A DNA stretch of 64,000 nucleotides, taken from contig NC_081409.1 in the NCBI RefSeq assembly GCF_030272615.1, positions 241,324,332-241,388,331 of the forward strand. The letters run 5' to 3'. The translations under genes were made by a program, and so were the position numbers. This document shows, piece by piece, positions 45,210 through 55,680 of the stretch; positions within the stretch are counted from its first letter, which is position 1, and every line of letters starts with the position of its first letter. The notes beneath the pieces were generated by a model. It ran no database searches. It was not told the origin of the DNA and saw only the letters and a list, made by a program, of their open reading frames with translations. The DNA comes from Cryptomeria japonica (taxonomy: Eukaryota > Streptophyta > Pinopsida > Cupressales > Cupressaceae).

Positions 45210-47371
45210 GATATTATCATGCTCTGAAAAAGTGAGGTTATGAGGCCCTGTCATATGAGCGACCATGGCTTGGAATTTGTTTGCATCTAGATCTTGAGGT
45301 ACATTTGTTTCTAATAACGCTTGCTCCAATATGTCTTTGTGTTTCGGCGAAAGTTTCAGCAATTCTAGTATAGATATTTGAGCAGGAGTTTTGCATAGTT
45401 GGCTGACTAGATCATATTGAATTTTGGGTATAGTGCTTGTTGTTGAAGTATGTCCTTTCAAGACATATTTTTTAGCCCTCATTATTACATTGATAGATTC
45501 ATGATCATGTTGATCTCGGATTGTGATGACATTGACTTGATTATCTTCAGCTGATATATGATTGATGGTGTTATTGTAGATGTGATTGATATGAGCTCCA
45601 CGTGTATCGTTCAAGGTTGAAGCTCCATCTTTGTTGTAGTTTGGAAGAGGATTCTTAAAGGCTCCATGGTCACCGTTTGTCTTGAGACCATCTACCGTTA
45701 AATCACCTCTATCAATCATGTCTTGAACAATGTTTTTCAGCCTCATGAAATCATTTGTTTGATGACCTTTGTTGCGATGAAAATCACAAAAGTGCGAGTC
45801 ATTCCACCAAGGTGGTTTGATTTGTGGTTCATAGTTGCTGATTGTTGGTAAAGAGATAATTTTGTTTGCCAGGAGTTCTCTGAATGCTGACTCCAGTGAT
45901 TGTCCCAGTGGTGTGTAGACACGTTTTTGGAAATTGTTGGTGCCACCTCATGAATTGTTATTAGGTCCTCGATTTGTGGTATTGTTTTGAGTATTGTTGG
46001 TGTTGTTTGTGTTGGGTTGACCTTGATTGGTATTCGGTGCGTATGTGTTGGCATCTGGGTTAGCACCTTTGGGGTTCTTTGTAGCTTGAGGATTTCCTGA
46101 TAATGCGAGCACTGGCTGTTTAGATTTTGGATCATGTGATTCATTGCCTCCTTCGTTTCCATTGTTTTTATTTCGAGTCTAGAGTCTAGATTTGTCCAAG
46201 CTATTGTTGTTTTGGTTATTGTAGTTTGATGAACCTGTTCCTTCTTTGAATAATTTGAGCATTACTTTCTTGACACATGCTTCTTCTACTTGAATGTCAT
46301 TTTCAATCAGTTTAGCGAAAGATGGTATGCATTGGAGTTTGAGCCTATAACTCATCTCACCATTCAAGTTGTCGATGAAAATTTCCATTTTCTCTTTTTC
46401 AGGAATATCTCGAGGACATCGTGAAACCATACGTCGCCAACATTGAAGGAATACCATGAATGTTTTTTTTTTCTGTTTGGTGTTACAGACATCTAGCATG
46501 GTTATAGCATGTTGAATGTTGTAGGAATATTGAGTGATGAATTTGTTGACTAGTTCATCAAATGATCTGATAGGAGGTGTGATTTGGATAACCATTCCAT
46601 TGTTTGTCCTCCCAAACTTCGTGGGAATAACCTCATTAGATAGGTGTCATCGTGAGAAAATTCAAGACTCAAGGTGCAAAATTCTTGAACATGATCATGA
46701 GGATCGGTTTTTCCATCGTATTTGTCAAATTTTGGGACATCTGAGTTTGGAGGAAAAGGGACCATGTGCAATCTTCTGTCAAAAGGATAAGGACAAATTT
46801 TGTTTAATGAGTACCGTATTGTTGTCCCTTGTTGCATATCTTACATTTGTCTTTGTAACATTTGCATTTGTTGAGTAAGGGCAACCAAAGGCGCATTTTT
46901 TTGCCGAGGGAAGAGTTCTTCCCTTGCATTAATCCTGGGTTGAAATGGTGTATGGAACGGTATGTTTTGCTCGGGGATGTGTTGCTCAGGGATGTTTTGT
47001 CTTGGTGTATTTTGTTCTGGTATGTTTTGTTCAGGCATATCTTGCTCAGGGTCACGTGCTTCCCCTTCTCATTGTCGTTCTTGATATTCGTAATGTTGAG
47101 ATCTTGTTCTAAACATGTATGTGTCAAAGTCTTCAAGAAGTTTAACCCCTTTGCTTGTAAACATGAGTAGGTACTTTTCCTTGTCATTTTCCATGAGTCT
47201 TTCCACAAGTTTTTAGAACGAAGCACTTTCTTGGCATTCCTGAAGAAGTTCTTTAGAAATTTCAATATCCTCTAGGTGTGGACCTTCAAAAGGATTTGAT
47301 AACCTCTGATTCATACTGGATTCTGCTTGTGTCTCGCTTTGTTTGTTTTGTTGAGAGTGAGTAACAAGCAT
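45210..47371 (-). pseudogene. E3 Gag with pentapeptide repeat
   Basis: ATG at 47371 (MLVTHSQQNKQSETQ) opens the frame; stops follow at about 47215 and 47070. Then a repeat of NIPEQ-like pentapeptides (47040-46960), IRYSLNKICPYPFDRRLHM, a capsid part with YDGKTDPHDHVQEF and RLFPRSLGGQTMEW (46760-46590), a frame break, RCPRDIPEKEKMEIF and EMSYRLKLQC (46430-46320), and the nucleocapsid knuckle at about 45800-45755: HFCDFHRNKGHQTNDF. The last Cys of CX2HX4HX4C has become Phe. HVDGLK-like and KNPLPNY sequence leads on to VPQDLDANKF before protease. Confidence 0.85.
46964..47055. repeat. 15-base minisatellite coding for NIPEQ repeats in E3 gag
   Basis: About six 15-base units; the minus strand codes MPEQ NIPEQ NTPRQ NIPEQ HIPEQ NIPF. 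Absent at this place in E1 and E2. Confidence 0.87.
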
Positions 47372-48224
47372 TTTTAGTAGAAGCTTTCTGTGATAAAGGG
47401 GATAAAATCCTCTTCGATATGTTGCTCGGGGGTTGGTGGTTCAAATCAAGGTATGTTGTAAGTGATGCACTCGTCGGGAAAGAATGTCGGATTGATCTTT
47501 CCTCCACGCTTTATGATTTGGCTGAATGCAAAATTTTGACAATATGCCCTAGTCTTCAAAGGCTCCTTGTCAAATTCGTTGGATTTGTTCTGGATATAAA
47601 GTTTGATGTGATGAAGGAATGTTCGATGAGATTTGAAAAGTTGACGATTGATGTATAAAAATTTATTTCTTTGGAAAATTTGGAAAAACTTGGTTGTTGT
47701 TTCTTCAACTAAGTGTTACGATAAATATTCTTTCTTCTCAGAATATGAGGATTAGTCATCCATAAGTGATTAATGGTTTCCTTTGAGTTGTTTTGGATTT
47801 AGTTTATCTTGTTTTGAAGACTCAAGTTTTACTTTATCAAAGTGAAGGTTTAGATGCCCCCTCACGACAAAGCGTATCAAATGATATGGATAAAGTTTCC
47901 CAATATGGAAACTTGTTTTGACAACTTGAGGTTTTGAACAAGTGTGTTTTGGGATAAAATCCGTGAGATGATAAAGGACCTATTTGTCACTTTCGATGAT
48001 GTTTCCTAATTTTGATAGGATACATATGTTTATCGAGCGACTAGTTTTGGATTCTGGACAACTTTTGTTTGACTAGACATTTGCTTTTAGAAATAGTTTT
48101 TAAAGCCTTGTTTCTGATACTTTGTTTTGACGAAAATGAAGTTGATGAAAGGTGGCTTCCAAAAATGTTTTCAAAATTTTTTAAATTTATCTTTGTTCTG
48201 CCCCCTGTTTTTTGGGTTTCGATC

Positions 48225-48600
48225 ACGCGCTAAAGAAGAGACGGGATGCACTACAGAAAGTTTTCAATGCGCTAAAGAAAAGACCACATGCGCTAGGCTG
48301 CCCCCGGCTACGCGCTAACTGGTTTAGACTGCTTATCTTTGCTTTCTATTTTGCTCGAAAATTTTTGCGCTAGGATGGGCCTGCGAAGCGCTGACTGATA
48401 AACTCTATGCGCTAGTTTTTGACTTCCACGCACTAGGCTGTTTAGCAGATGCGCTAACTATTTCTAACTATTTCTAAATTTTGATGAGGCTCTACTGTGA
48501 GTACTTGAGGTGCTAGAGTTCAGTTTTAATGCGCTAAAAGGTAGTTCACCCATGCTAAGTGGTTGCTATTATGCGCTAGACTGTCCTGGTTTGACTGTTT
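48225..48600 (-). repeat. E3 leader motif array, gag-side block
   Basis: The plus strand has at least ten copies: CACGCGCTAAAG (48224), AATGCGCTAAAG (48267), CATGCGCTAGGCTG (48288), TACGCGCTAAC (48310), TTGCGCTAGG (48366), TATGCGCTAG (48407), GATGCGCTAAC (48449), AATGCGCTAAAAG (48528), TATGCGCTAGACTG (48571). Reverse complement: TAGCGCAT. Confidence 0.9.
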
Positions 48601-49382
48601 TCTGTGATTTTGGTGTTTTTGCCTTAAGTTTTTAATGTTGATGGATGATTTTCTGAGGTACCAAATACAAACACAACACAAAATACATAACCATTTTTGC
48701 CTAATCTAAACAATGAGTGTATATTATGCGAGGATGTGTTCAAATCCCAATGTTTCAACAGGTTTGGATACAAATAATACACTTCAAGAAGACTCTTTAT
48801 TCAAAGGTCATAAGTAATATCATAGCCCACTAGTCTCGATACTCTGTCAGCTCAAATAGCCGTGTCACGCCCTAGAGGGTACCCATTTTTTGTCTTTTGC
48901 CAGAAATTAACTCAAAGTGAATTGCTTCACAATTGAGTAGTTATCTTGGGAGATATATGGTGAGTAATCTTGGGGGCAGATTCTTCCCCACCCTTGCACT
49001 ATGATATTACAAAGGTCTGGTCACTGACTCAGCTCAAAGTTTTTATTTCTAAGGTTCGTAATCAGGCTTCTTGTTCAGTCGTCAGTGATAAACTCCTTCA
49101 GGAGGCTTCCCAACCTTTAGAACAAAGGCTTTGTGTATCTCGAGGATATTGGGGGAAGGCTAATCGCTGCGCGTAACCGTTGAAAATGACTTTCGTCACT
49201 TTCCACTTTTAACTATAGTGGGTTGGAATACTTGGCATCAAAGTTGTTTCCCACTTAGGTCGTTCCCTTCACACTGGCCACAAATGACTTTAAGAGTTTT
49301 TCAACCCCTTGGGAAGGCAGGCTTGCTAAAGGATGTAAATGCTTTAAATGACTGAAAGCGTAAGAGTAGTTTGACTTTTTGA

Positions 49383-49399
49383 TCACCCAGTTAAGGGGA
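49383..49399 (-). other. E3 leader hairpin
   Basis: TC(A)CCC and GGGGA can pair around AGTTAA, with one bulged A. The minus strand has TATGCTCT before and GATCAAAAAGTCAAAC after. Confidence 0.5.
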
Positions 49400-50084
49400 G
49401 AGCATATACCTTTTACTTTCGAGACAAGGCAATCAAGTTGTTCTTTTTATCCTTTCAATTCAGTGATTTTCTAAAATCTATATGGAGATGTTGCTCCACA
49501 AGACATGGTGTTCCTTTTATTTCTTCAAAGCAGTGATTATCTAATCTAGAAAAGAACCTAGTCAACTAAGCAAAACTTTGATTGGGTCAACAAAAGAAAA
49601 TCGGCAAAAAGGGGAAGAACTTCCCTCTTTGATTGTAAACAAAATTGTCTACATGTGATTCTTTTTCCTTGCAAAATTTTTAAAAATGGATCCTTTTATG
49701 CACCAAAGGATGGTGAGGCTCTTTTTAAAGCTATTTTTGCAACAAAGAAAGGTTGTTTTGTTCTTTTTAGAGCCCAAAAAGGAAGGTTTTTCTCCTAGAT
49801 AAGCAAGAAAAGATTTTTTGGATTTGTGGTTCTTTTTAGGTACCCAAATGGAATATGAGTTCAATTTTAAGGAAATTAAAAGAAGTTCAAATTTTAAACT
49901 AGCTTAACTAAGTTAGTAAAAACTTTAACTATCTTAATGGTCCAAAAATTGAGCTCCTATCTGCAAAAAAATCGTTAGAACCCTATAAAACAACAAACAA
50001 AAAGTTAAATAACTCGCGGACTTCAACAAGTCTAATTTTATCCTAGGTTACAGATTTTAGTTTTCTTTTTGTTTCTGCCTGTGA

Positions 50085-50360
50085 TGCGCTATAGAACAAA
50101 CTATATGCGCTACAATACAACAGCGATGTGCTAAAAGATGACAGCGATGCGCTAGGCTGTTTTCAGGATGCGCTAGGATGATTTCCGGATGCGCTGCTCT
50201 GTTTTTCTCCTGCGCCAAGACCTACAGGAAAATATTAGTGGGATAATACGCTATAGTAAAGACCTAACGCGCTATAAGATGGACCCAACGTGCTAAACAG
50301 TAAGCGGGGTGCGCTAGACTATTAACTAGATGCGCTAGGGAATGTTTCCCATGCGTTGAT
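50085..50360 (-). repeat. E3 leader motif array, PBS-side block
   Basis: The plus strand has about eleven copies: GATGCGCTATAG, TATGCGCTACAAT, GATGTGCTAAAAG, GATGCGCTAGGCTG, GATGCGCTAGGATG, GATGCGCTGCTC, AACGCGCTATAAG, AACGTGCTAAAC, GGTGCGCTAGAC, GATGCGCTAGGG. Confidence 0.9.
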
Positions 50361-50424
50361 TCTTGTTTCCCGCAGACCTGCAAAAGTGGTTAAATTAAAA
50401 AACCGATTTGATATATGGGGTTGG

Positions 50425-50442
50425 GCCCCACGGTGGGCGCCA
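50425..50442 (-). other. E3 primer binding site
   Basis: The minus strand reads TGGCGCCCACCGTGGGGC, four bases from the LTR. Likely closest to the ancestral form, since E1 and E2 differ from it by transitions. Confidence 0.9.
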
Positions 50443-50446
50443 GAAA

Positions 50447-52254
50447 TGCATACGGGAAAAGCGGGCCAATAGAACTTTAAATGCGAAAAATGAAGCCTAA
50501 GGAGCCTTGCTCACACATCCACAAGACTTCTTGGTGCAAGCTACGAAGTCATTAAGAATGACTCAAATTCCCAAGGTTGGTTCCATGGTTCTCTATCTCA
50601 CAAGGTCCCTCAAACCAATGTCTTTACTCTCAGACCATTGAGCAAAGTGGTTTAGGGATGACAAATGCAAGAACGAGGGATGTTTTGGTTGATTTTAAGA
50701 TGAAATGCATCCTAAGCTATGCATGATCCTATAAATGCAATAAACTAGATTATAAGATGACAAGATTAGTAGCAAGACTATCCTAGCATGCTATACTAGT
50801 CTATGATTAAGATAAATGATAAGGAAAATACTCTAAACATGCATATTTAGATTAATTCCTATTGAAAAGAGAGGCCAAATGATGAGCACAAATGATATAT
50901 TAAAGCTTGGATGGATTTTAGTATAAGTATGATGCTAAAGACTTGGATCCCTAAAAATGGAGGATGGAGAGCTCTATTTATAGCAAAAATAGGGCAATGG
51001 AAGGCCAGGATTGAAAGAGTTAATCAAGGGTTGAGTTTGAAAGTTGGGAATCCATGTTTGCAATTTGCACCAATGAAATGGTGACAAATGTCAACATAAG
51101 GTCGGGTTGAGAAGAGAGGTAGGAAGCATTAAATGCTTGAGAAGACCTCATGGTTACCTTAGGGGGTAAGCGTTAAGGTTAGGTTACCCTGTGGAGTAGG
51201 TTGCCGGTTTGTGGGGGGTATAGACCTATAAATATGCATCATTGATCTACTTATGGGAGGGGTTAAGAGGATAGGGGAATGAGATAGGGGAATAATGAGA
51301 TAGGAGAATAGATACAATAAAGATAGAGGCTTTGAATAGGGGATGTCTATGGCACACCTGTGTGATGTGCTTACCGGAAATAGCAGTTCAATTAATAGCT
51401 CAGATTAGCAGCTCAGTGACCTTATAGCTGGGATTCATGTTACCTTATAGCTCTGATTATCTACGATTAGGACAGTTACCTTCTAGAGTTTGGCACCGAG
51501 GGTTCAAGAGAAGGGGTTCATAATCCTATTAGAGTAAGGCAGTGCTTTCCTAGGCGAGAATTGATAGAGTGATACTGGAATGGGTTATCCAATGGATAAA
51601 GGTTTTATCCAAAGGATAAACCCTTGTGCAAAGGATTAAGGACTAACTATGGTCAAAGCAATAAATGCTTGATGAGACCCTTGGGTTACATGGAGGTTGA
51701 GTTTAGAGAAAATCTCTAATCATGCAAGAGGGTTGAGTTAACCATTAATGGTTTGGAAGAGAAAGTTGTTGGAGACTTGAAGCCTTTAATGGTTATCAAA
51801 GACTTTAAGGGTTTGAGAAGTGACTTCCCCTTGCTTAGGGATGTGACAATATTTAGGAGATGGGTTCGGCTAAATTAGAAGTGATTAGAAGAATCTAAAA
51901 GGGGTTAGGAATACGGTTTAGGAGGCAAGTGGGAGATGTAGGATTTTGCAAGTGGATGGAGAAATAATAGGATTTAATTGAAATAAAGTTAATTTAATTC
52001 AATTTTGTTGGGATTCCCTATTTAATTAAATGTAAATTTAATTAGAAGGTTTAGAAGAATAGATTTAATCAAATAAAATGATTTATTCAATTAAATGACC
52101 GAAAAGGGGGTTAATTGAATTTAATTAAATAAATTGAGTAATTTACTTAATTAAATAGAGGAGTGTGGATAATTTAATTAAATTAGATTTAATTAAATAG
52201 AGAAATGAACATAAAATATTCATTTAGGAATATAGTCATTTTTATACGTCTACA
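50447..52254 (-). repeat. E3 5' LTR with internal insert
   Basis: Same ends as 33612-35034 with scattered mismatches, plus an insert at 51187-51582. TATA box CTATAAATAG (minus strand) at 50974-50983, so gag-pol transcription would start just to its left. The insert lies on the upstream side of the TATA box. Confidence 0.94.
51187..51582. mobile_element. 396-base insert in E3 5' LTR, unclassified
   Basis: Absent from the left LTR, where GGTTAAGGTTAGGTTAGGG runs straight on. GGTTA stands on both sides (51182-51186, 51583-51587), a possible five-base duplication, though the site is itself built of GGTTA words. It contains GATAGGGGAAT and GATAGGAGAAT repeats. No terminal inverted repeat, poly(A) tail or coding frame was seen. 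It may be a small non-autonomous element. Confidence 0.7.
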
Positions 52255-52259
52255 ATAAC

Positions 52260-53381
52260 ATATTAGTTTCACAAAATACAAAGGAAATGCTACAGGAAAT
52301 CCAAACTCAACCAATAAAACTACATGAAATTGTTATAAAATAAAAACACTATTTTTACCTTCATGATTTAAGTCTCATTATGTCCTAACTCCACTATTCC
52401 TGGTTGCAGATGGTGTGCTCTCAGACAAGCACCGGTAGCTTCCAAGATGGCATATGAAGAATGGACTGATAACTGATAGTTAACAGATTCAATGATATGC
52501 AATGCTAAATGATTTGCTATTTGCTTCAAGATTAAAACTCACGGATGCATAAGTTTTCACAAATTATTAGCTTTGAAAACCCACTTGAAGACTAACTCTC
52601 TCTCAACTCAAACTCCTGATCTTATAGACTTTGAGAGGATAAGGTGATGTGGCCCAGATCAAAGGTCGTGATCAAATCTACAGATTTGGATGGCTATGAG
52701 CAAAGGTGAAGGTTGAGAGAAAGGGGGAAGGAGAAGGCAAGTGTCACTCATCTCACCTCGATTGGGTTGTTGACTAAGGGAATCTAGGGATGGTTGGAGA
52801 AGATTTAGGCATAAGAGGACAAGTGGACTCAAGTCCTTCCTAAGATGTAGGGATGTTGGATAGAATATAGAAGAATGTTAGGAAATATGTGTACGCACAC
52901 AATATTTCATTAAATTTGGAGGTTGAAGATAAGTGGTTGATAAATGTTTTATTTATTTTAATTTTGTTGAATTAATTTAGCCACATGATGGATGAGTTGG
53001 CAAGGGAAATATGAAGTGGAGATGGAAGGTGAGTTGGAAATGAAATTAAATAATTTAGGAAATCATTTAATATTTTTTGACTATAGCATAGAAGAATAAT
53101 CATTAGATATTAGATATTCGAATGATTGCAGGAGATAATTAAATATTAGATATTTAATTAATTGATCAGAAGAATAATTAAATATTGGATATTTAATTAA
53201 TTAGAGGAATAGGATAGATTAATTAATTAATAAAATATTTCAATTAAATTAATTAATAGAAAGACACGAAATGAATTAAATAAATTAATCTTTTCAAATT
53301 AACTATTTAATAGAAGAATAATTATTAAATAAATATAAAATATTTATTTAATTGCTCATAGCCAATTTTTATGTGTATTCA
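52260..53381 (-). repeat. E2 5' LTR, second fragment
   Basis: Continues the LTR begun at 33571 and matches 17453-18575. It ends TTCA at 53381 and is followed by GTCAT. TATA segment CTATAAG (minus strand) at 52621-52627, so the E2 promoter was separated from its own gag by the 18.6-kb E3. Confidence 0.93.
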
Positions 53382-53386
53382 GTCAT
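53382..53386. other. Target duplication GTCAT, right copy (E2)
   Basis: Matches 17407-17411. Removing one copy and E2 restores the L1 RNase H frame. Confidence 0.93.
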
Positions 53387-54164
53387 CTCTCTTGATGTGG
53401 GAGAATTTGATATTATTTAATCCATTAGCTATATATTTGTAGTCTTCTAACAACCAATCCAACCTCTAATTCCATTATACTGATGACAATTTCAAAATCA
53501 CCCTCCACCCAAACATTCTTCCAGCATTCCTTGCAATCAATCTAAAGATATTTTTAAAGAGTTCTAGCTTCAACGATACTATTGACTACTATCCTTAATT
53601 TAAAGGCATAGATATCTAAAGGTTGTTCACTACAATCCCTAAACAAACCTCCACCTCTAGCTTTACTATGATTGGCAACCTTGTCATAATTGAGTTTAAT
53701 CCAGCCATATCCAAGGCAAGATTACTTTCTCTTAACTCTTTTGGCACCCTGAGCAACATCCTTACAGCTATTCCCACCCAAACAACTAAACCTAGGCACC
53801 TATTTACTGAATTTGATTCCTCCTTGAACACTTCCCAATCCTCTTTGGAATGCACCTTCCCAAGTTCATTTATCATATTTTCAATCATATCCTAAATTCT
53901 ATCAACCAGTCTCCCCTGATTTAGAAAAGTCCTTCTATCATTCTCAAGCCAAATATTTCACGCTAAGATTGCAGGAGTTGTATTCCAAATGAAATTAAGC
54001 CTTGAACTCAAGTTATTTAGAATCAAACTATCAACCAACTTTGACAACTTATGAGGGGTAACCCAATCTAGCCCCCACTTATTAATAATTCTACACCATA
54101 GCTCCCCCATTATTGCACAAATAATGAATAATTGATAATTATTCTCAAAACAAGTCTTGCACAT
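53387..54164 (-). pseudogene. L1 zinc-binding region (part) and RNase H
   Basis: The minus strand at 54164 continues the zf-RVT motif: CKTCFENNYQLFIIC, then ELWCRIINKWGLDWV (about 54100) and WNTTPAILAWNIW (about 53970). RNase H begins near 53690: GWIKLNYDKVANHSKARGGG, in which the DG of the family motif FDG is DK. VEGDFEIVISI (about 53500) would hold the third acidic position, and FSHIKRD ends at the E2 junction. Stops are present between these motifs. Confidence 0.8.
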
Positions 54165-55677
54165 TATAGACACTAAAAATCGATATCACCCACGTTCTTC
54201 ATTTTTTACCTAATTGCGTGTATATAATATCATTATTCGCATGATCCAGTCTTGTTTTGCCTTTTCCATTTTCTGTCCAGTTCATTTCATTTTCTTCTTC
54301 AAGTCTAGGATTTCATTTTATCTTTAGCTTCATCCCCTTGGTGTTGATTCGTTCTCCCCTCAATTTGTTGTCTCGATTTAGGGTTTTTCGCTTTCTTTTT
54401 GGTCCTTTCGCTTCCGACTTTCCATTTTCTATCTCGTCGGCTTCACTTTCTCCATATTAGTGTTTAATGATTTTATTTTAACCTCTTCTCCAACCCCATT
54501 GCATCACATTCATCACTTTTTTGTCCATTGATCTGATTTACCCGTTGTTGCTCAATTTTACCGGTTTTACCTAATTTTCCCATTTTTCACTCAAATCTTT
54601 CCATTTTCTCTCCGAACCTTCTCAATTCTTTCCAATTTCACCCATTTTGACCAAAATTGACTTAATTTGACCCATTTAAGGTCTCCAAATGTTAGCTTGA
54701 CTAATTAGCCCTTTTAGGTCTGATTAATCATGCCTTTCTTTTTTACTAATTGTTCTTCTTCTAATCTTTCATCAACTAAACATTCCCTTTTAATATTATT
54801 TAATTAATTTCAAATTTTATATTTCAATTAAATAATATTAATTATTTAATTAAATATTATATGCCCTATAGTTGAATAATTTATTTAAATGATTCAATTA
54901 GCTAATCATGTCATCAAAATTGAAAATATATCTTTATTTATTTAATTTTTTAATTATCTTCTCATATGAGGATAATATCTGCTTTTTAATTTTTAATAGC
55001 CTAATATCCTCTTTGATTTTTTAAAATCCATCCTTTTGAAAATACCTCATTCATTTTAATTTTTAATTCGAAAATGAGGTATGCATCCTCGGAAAACAAT
55101 TTTTTTGTTTATTCTTTGCTTTTTCCTCATCACCTTCATTCTTCCTTGAATGGTAGCTTTGTCATGCGCTCAATCTGGTCCGTTCAGCTGATCAAAAATC
55201 TTTTTGATCTCGTATGTCCATTGAGTCTCTGGTTTTCTATAAATTGGGACTCCCCTTTCAATCAATTCATCTAACTTTTAGCATTGCCATTCTATTGAAT
55301 TTTTTAGCAATCATCTAGTTTTCATGTATCTTCACTATGCAAGTTTAGTTTTTGAATAATCATCGAACTCTATCATTTAGTAATAGTCTTGTCAATCAAT
55401 CACACTTCTAGTAAATCTCTCTATCAACCTTGCTTTCTTCATCTGTGCACCTCACATACAAAGAGCAACAAATCTACATTAAAGATGAAAGAAGCAATGA
55501 GGCCACGTTGAAGGAATGAGATGGTAACAGTTTTTTCTGCATTTCATTTCAAATCCTTGTTGGTAGGATTAAGATAGATCAATATGCTTTGATTAAGTGT
55601 TTTGTGATTAACTTGGTTGCATGCTTTTAGTTTGATTTGTGTTTCTAAATATTTCCGAAATCTTTTCCTCGTCTACA
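54165..55677 (+). mobile_element. Solo LTR of a gypsy-type element inside the L1
   Basis: About 1.5 kb, no coding frame. The ends form TATAGAC...GTCTACA, that is the inverted TGTAGAC/GTCTACA with one G-to-A change. The left flank ends CACAT; the right end reads GTCTACACATAAC, which fits the same CACAT after loss of one CA unit. L1 zf-RVT sequence stands on both sides and joins as C-V-M-C-K-T-C. A TATA box, CTATAAATTGGG, lies at 55237-55248 in plus orientation. AT-rich U3-like sequence with TTAATTAA is at 54790-54960. The start resembles the E3 LTR start. Confidence 0.78.
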
Positions 55678-55680
55678 CAT

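Larger units (their letters stand above)
47372..50424 (-). other. E3 leader between gag and PBS
   Basis: 3 kb without a conserved gene. Motif blocks at 48225-48600 and 50085-50360; conserved part at 49195-49420 with the hairpin. Plus- and minus-strand frames here (48127-48318, 48970-49176, 49649-49864) have no counterparts in E1 or E2. Confidence 0.75.
33612..52254 (-). mobile_element. Tat-lineage Ty3/gypsy retrotransposon E3, nested in E2
   Basis: 18.6 kb, minus strand, inserted 36 bases inside (or 41, counting the duplication) the end of the right LTR of E2. Flanks are GCAAC (33607-33611) and ATAAC (52255-52259); the intact E2 LTR has GTAAC there, so each copy has one change. It is the youngest of the three Tat elements by position. 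LTRs are 1423 and 1808 bases; the difference is a 396-base insert. RT, both RNases H and integrase keep all the catalytic residues I could locate, but stops and frameshifts are present. Confidence 0.95.
17412..53381 (-). mobile_element. Tat-lineage Ty3/gypsy retrotransposon E2, interrupted by E3
   Basis: Own sequence is 17412-33611 plus 52260-53381; E3 lies between. Both LTRs are about 1163 bases once E3 and its duplication are taken out. The GTCAT duplication flanks it. The internal region (18576-33570, 15.0 kb) has the same order of genes as E1. It stands in the RNase H reading frame of an L1 LINE, so it came later than that LINE and earlier than E3. Confidence 0.95.

Noticed and set aside
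53623-53895. Plus-strand 90-residue frame
   Set aside because: It is the complement of the L1 RNase H region, whose minus-strand motifs are clear.
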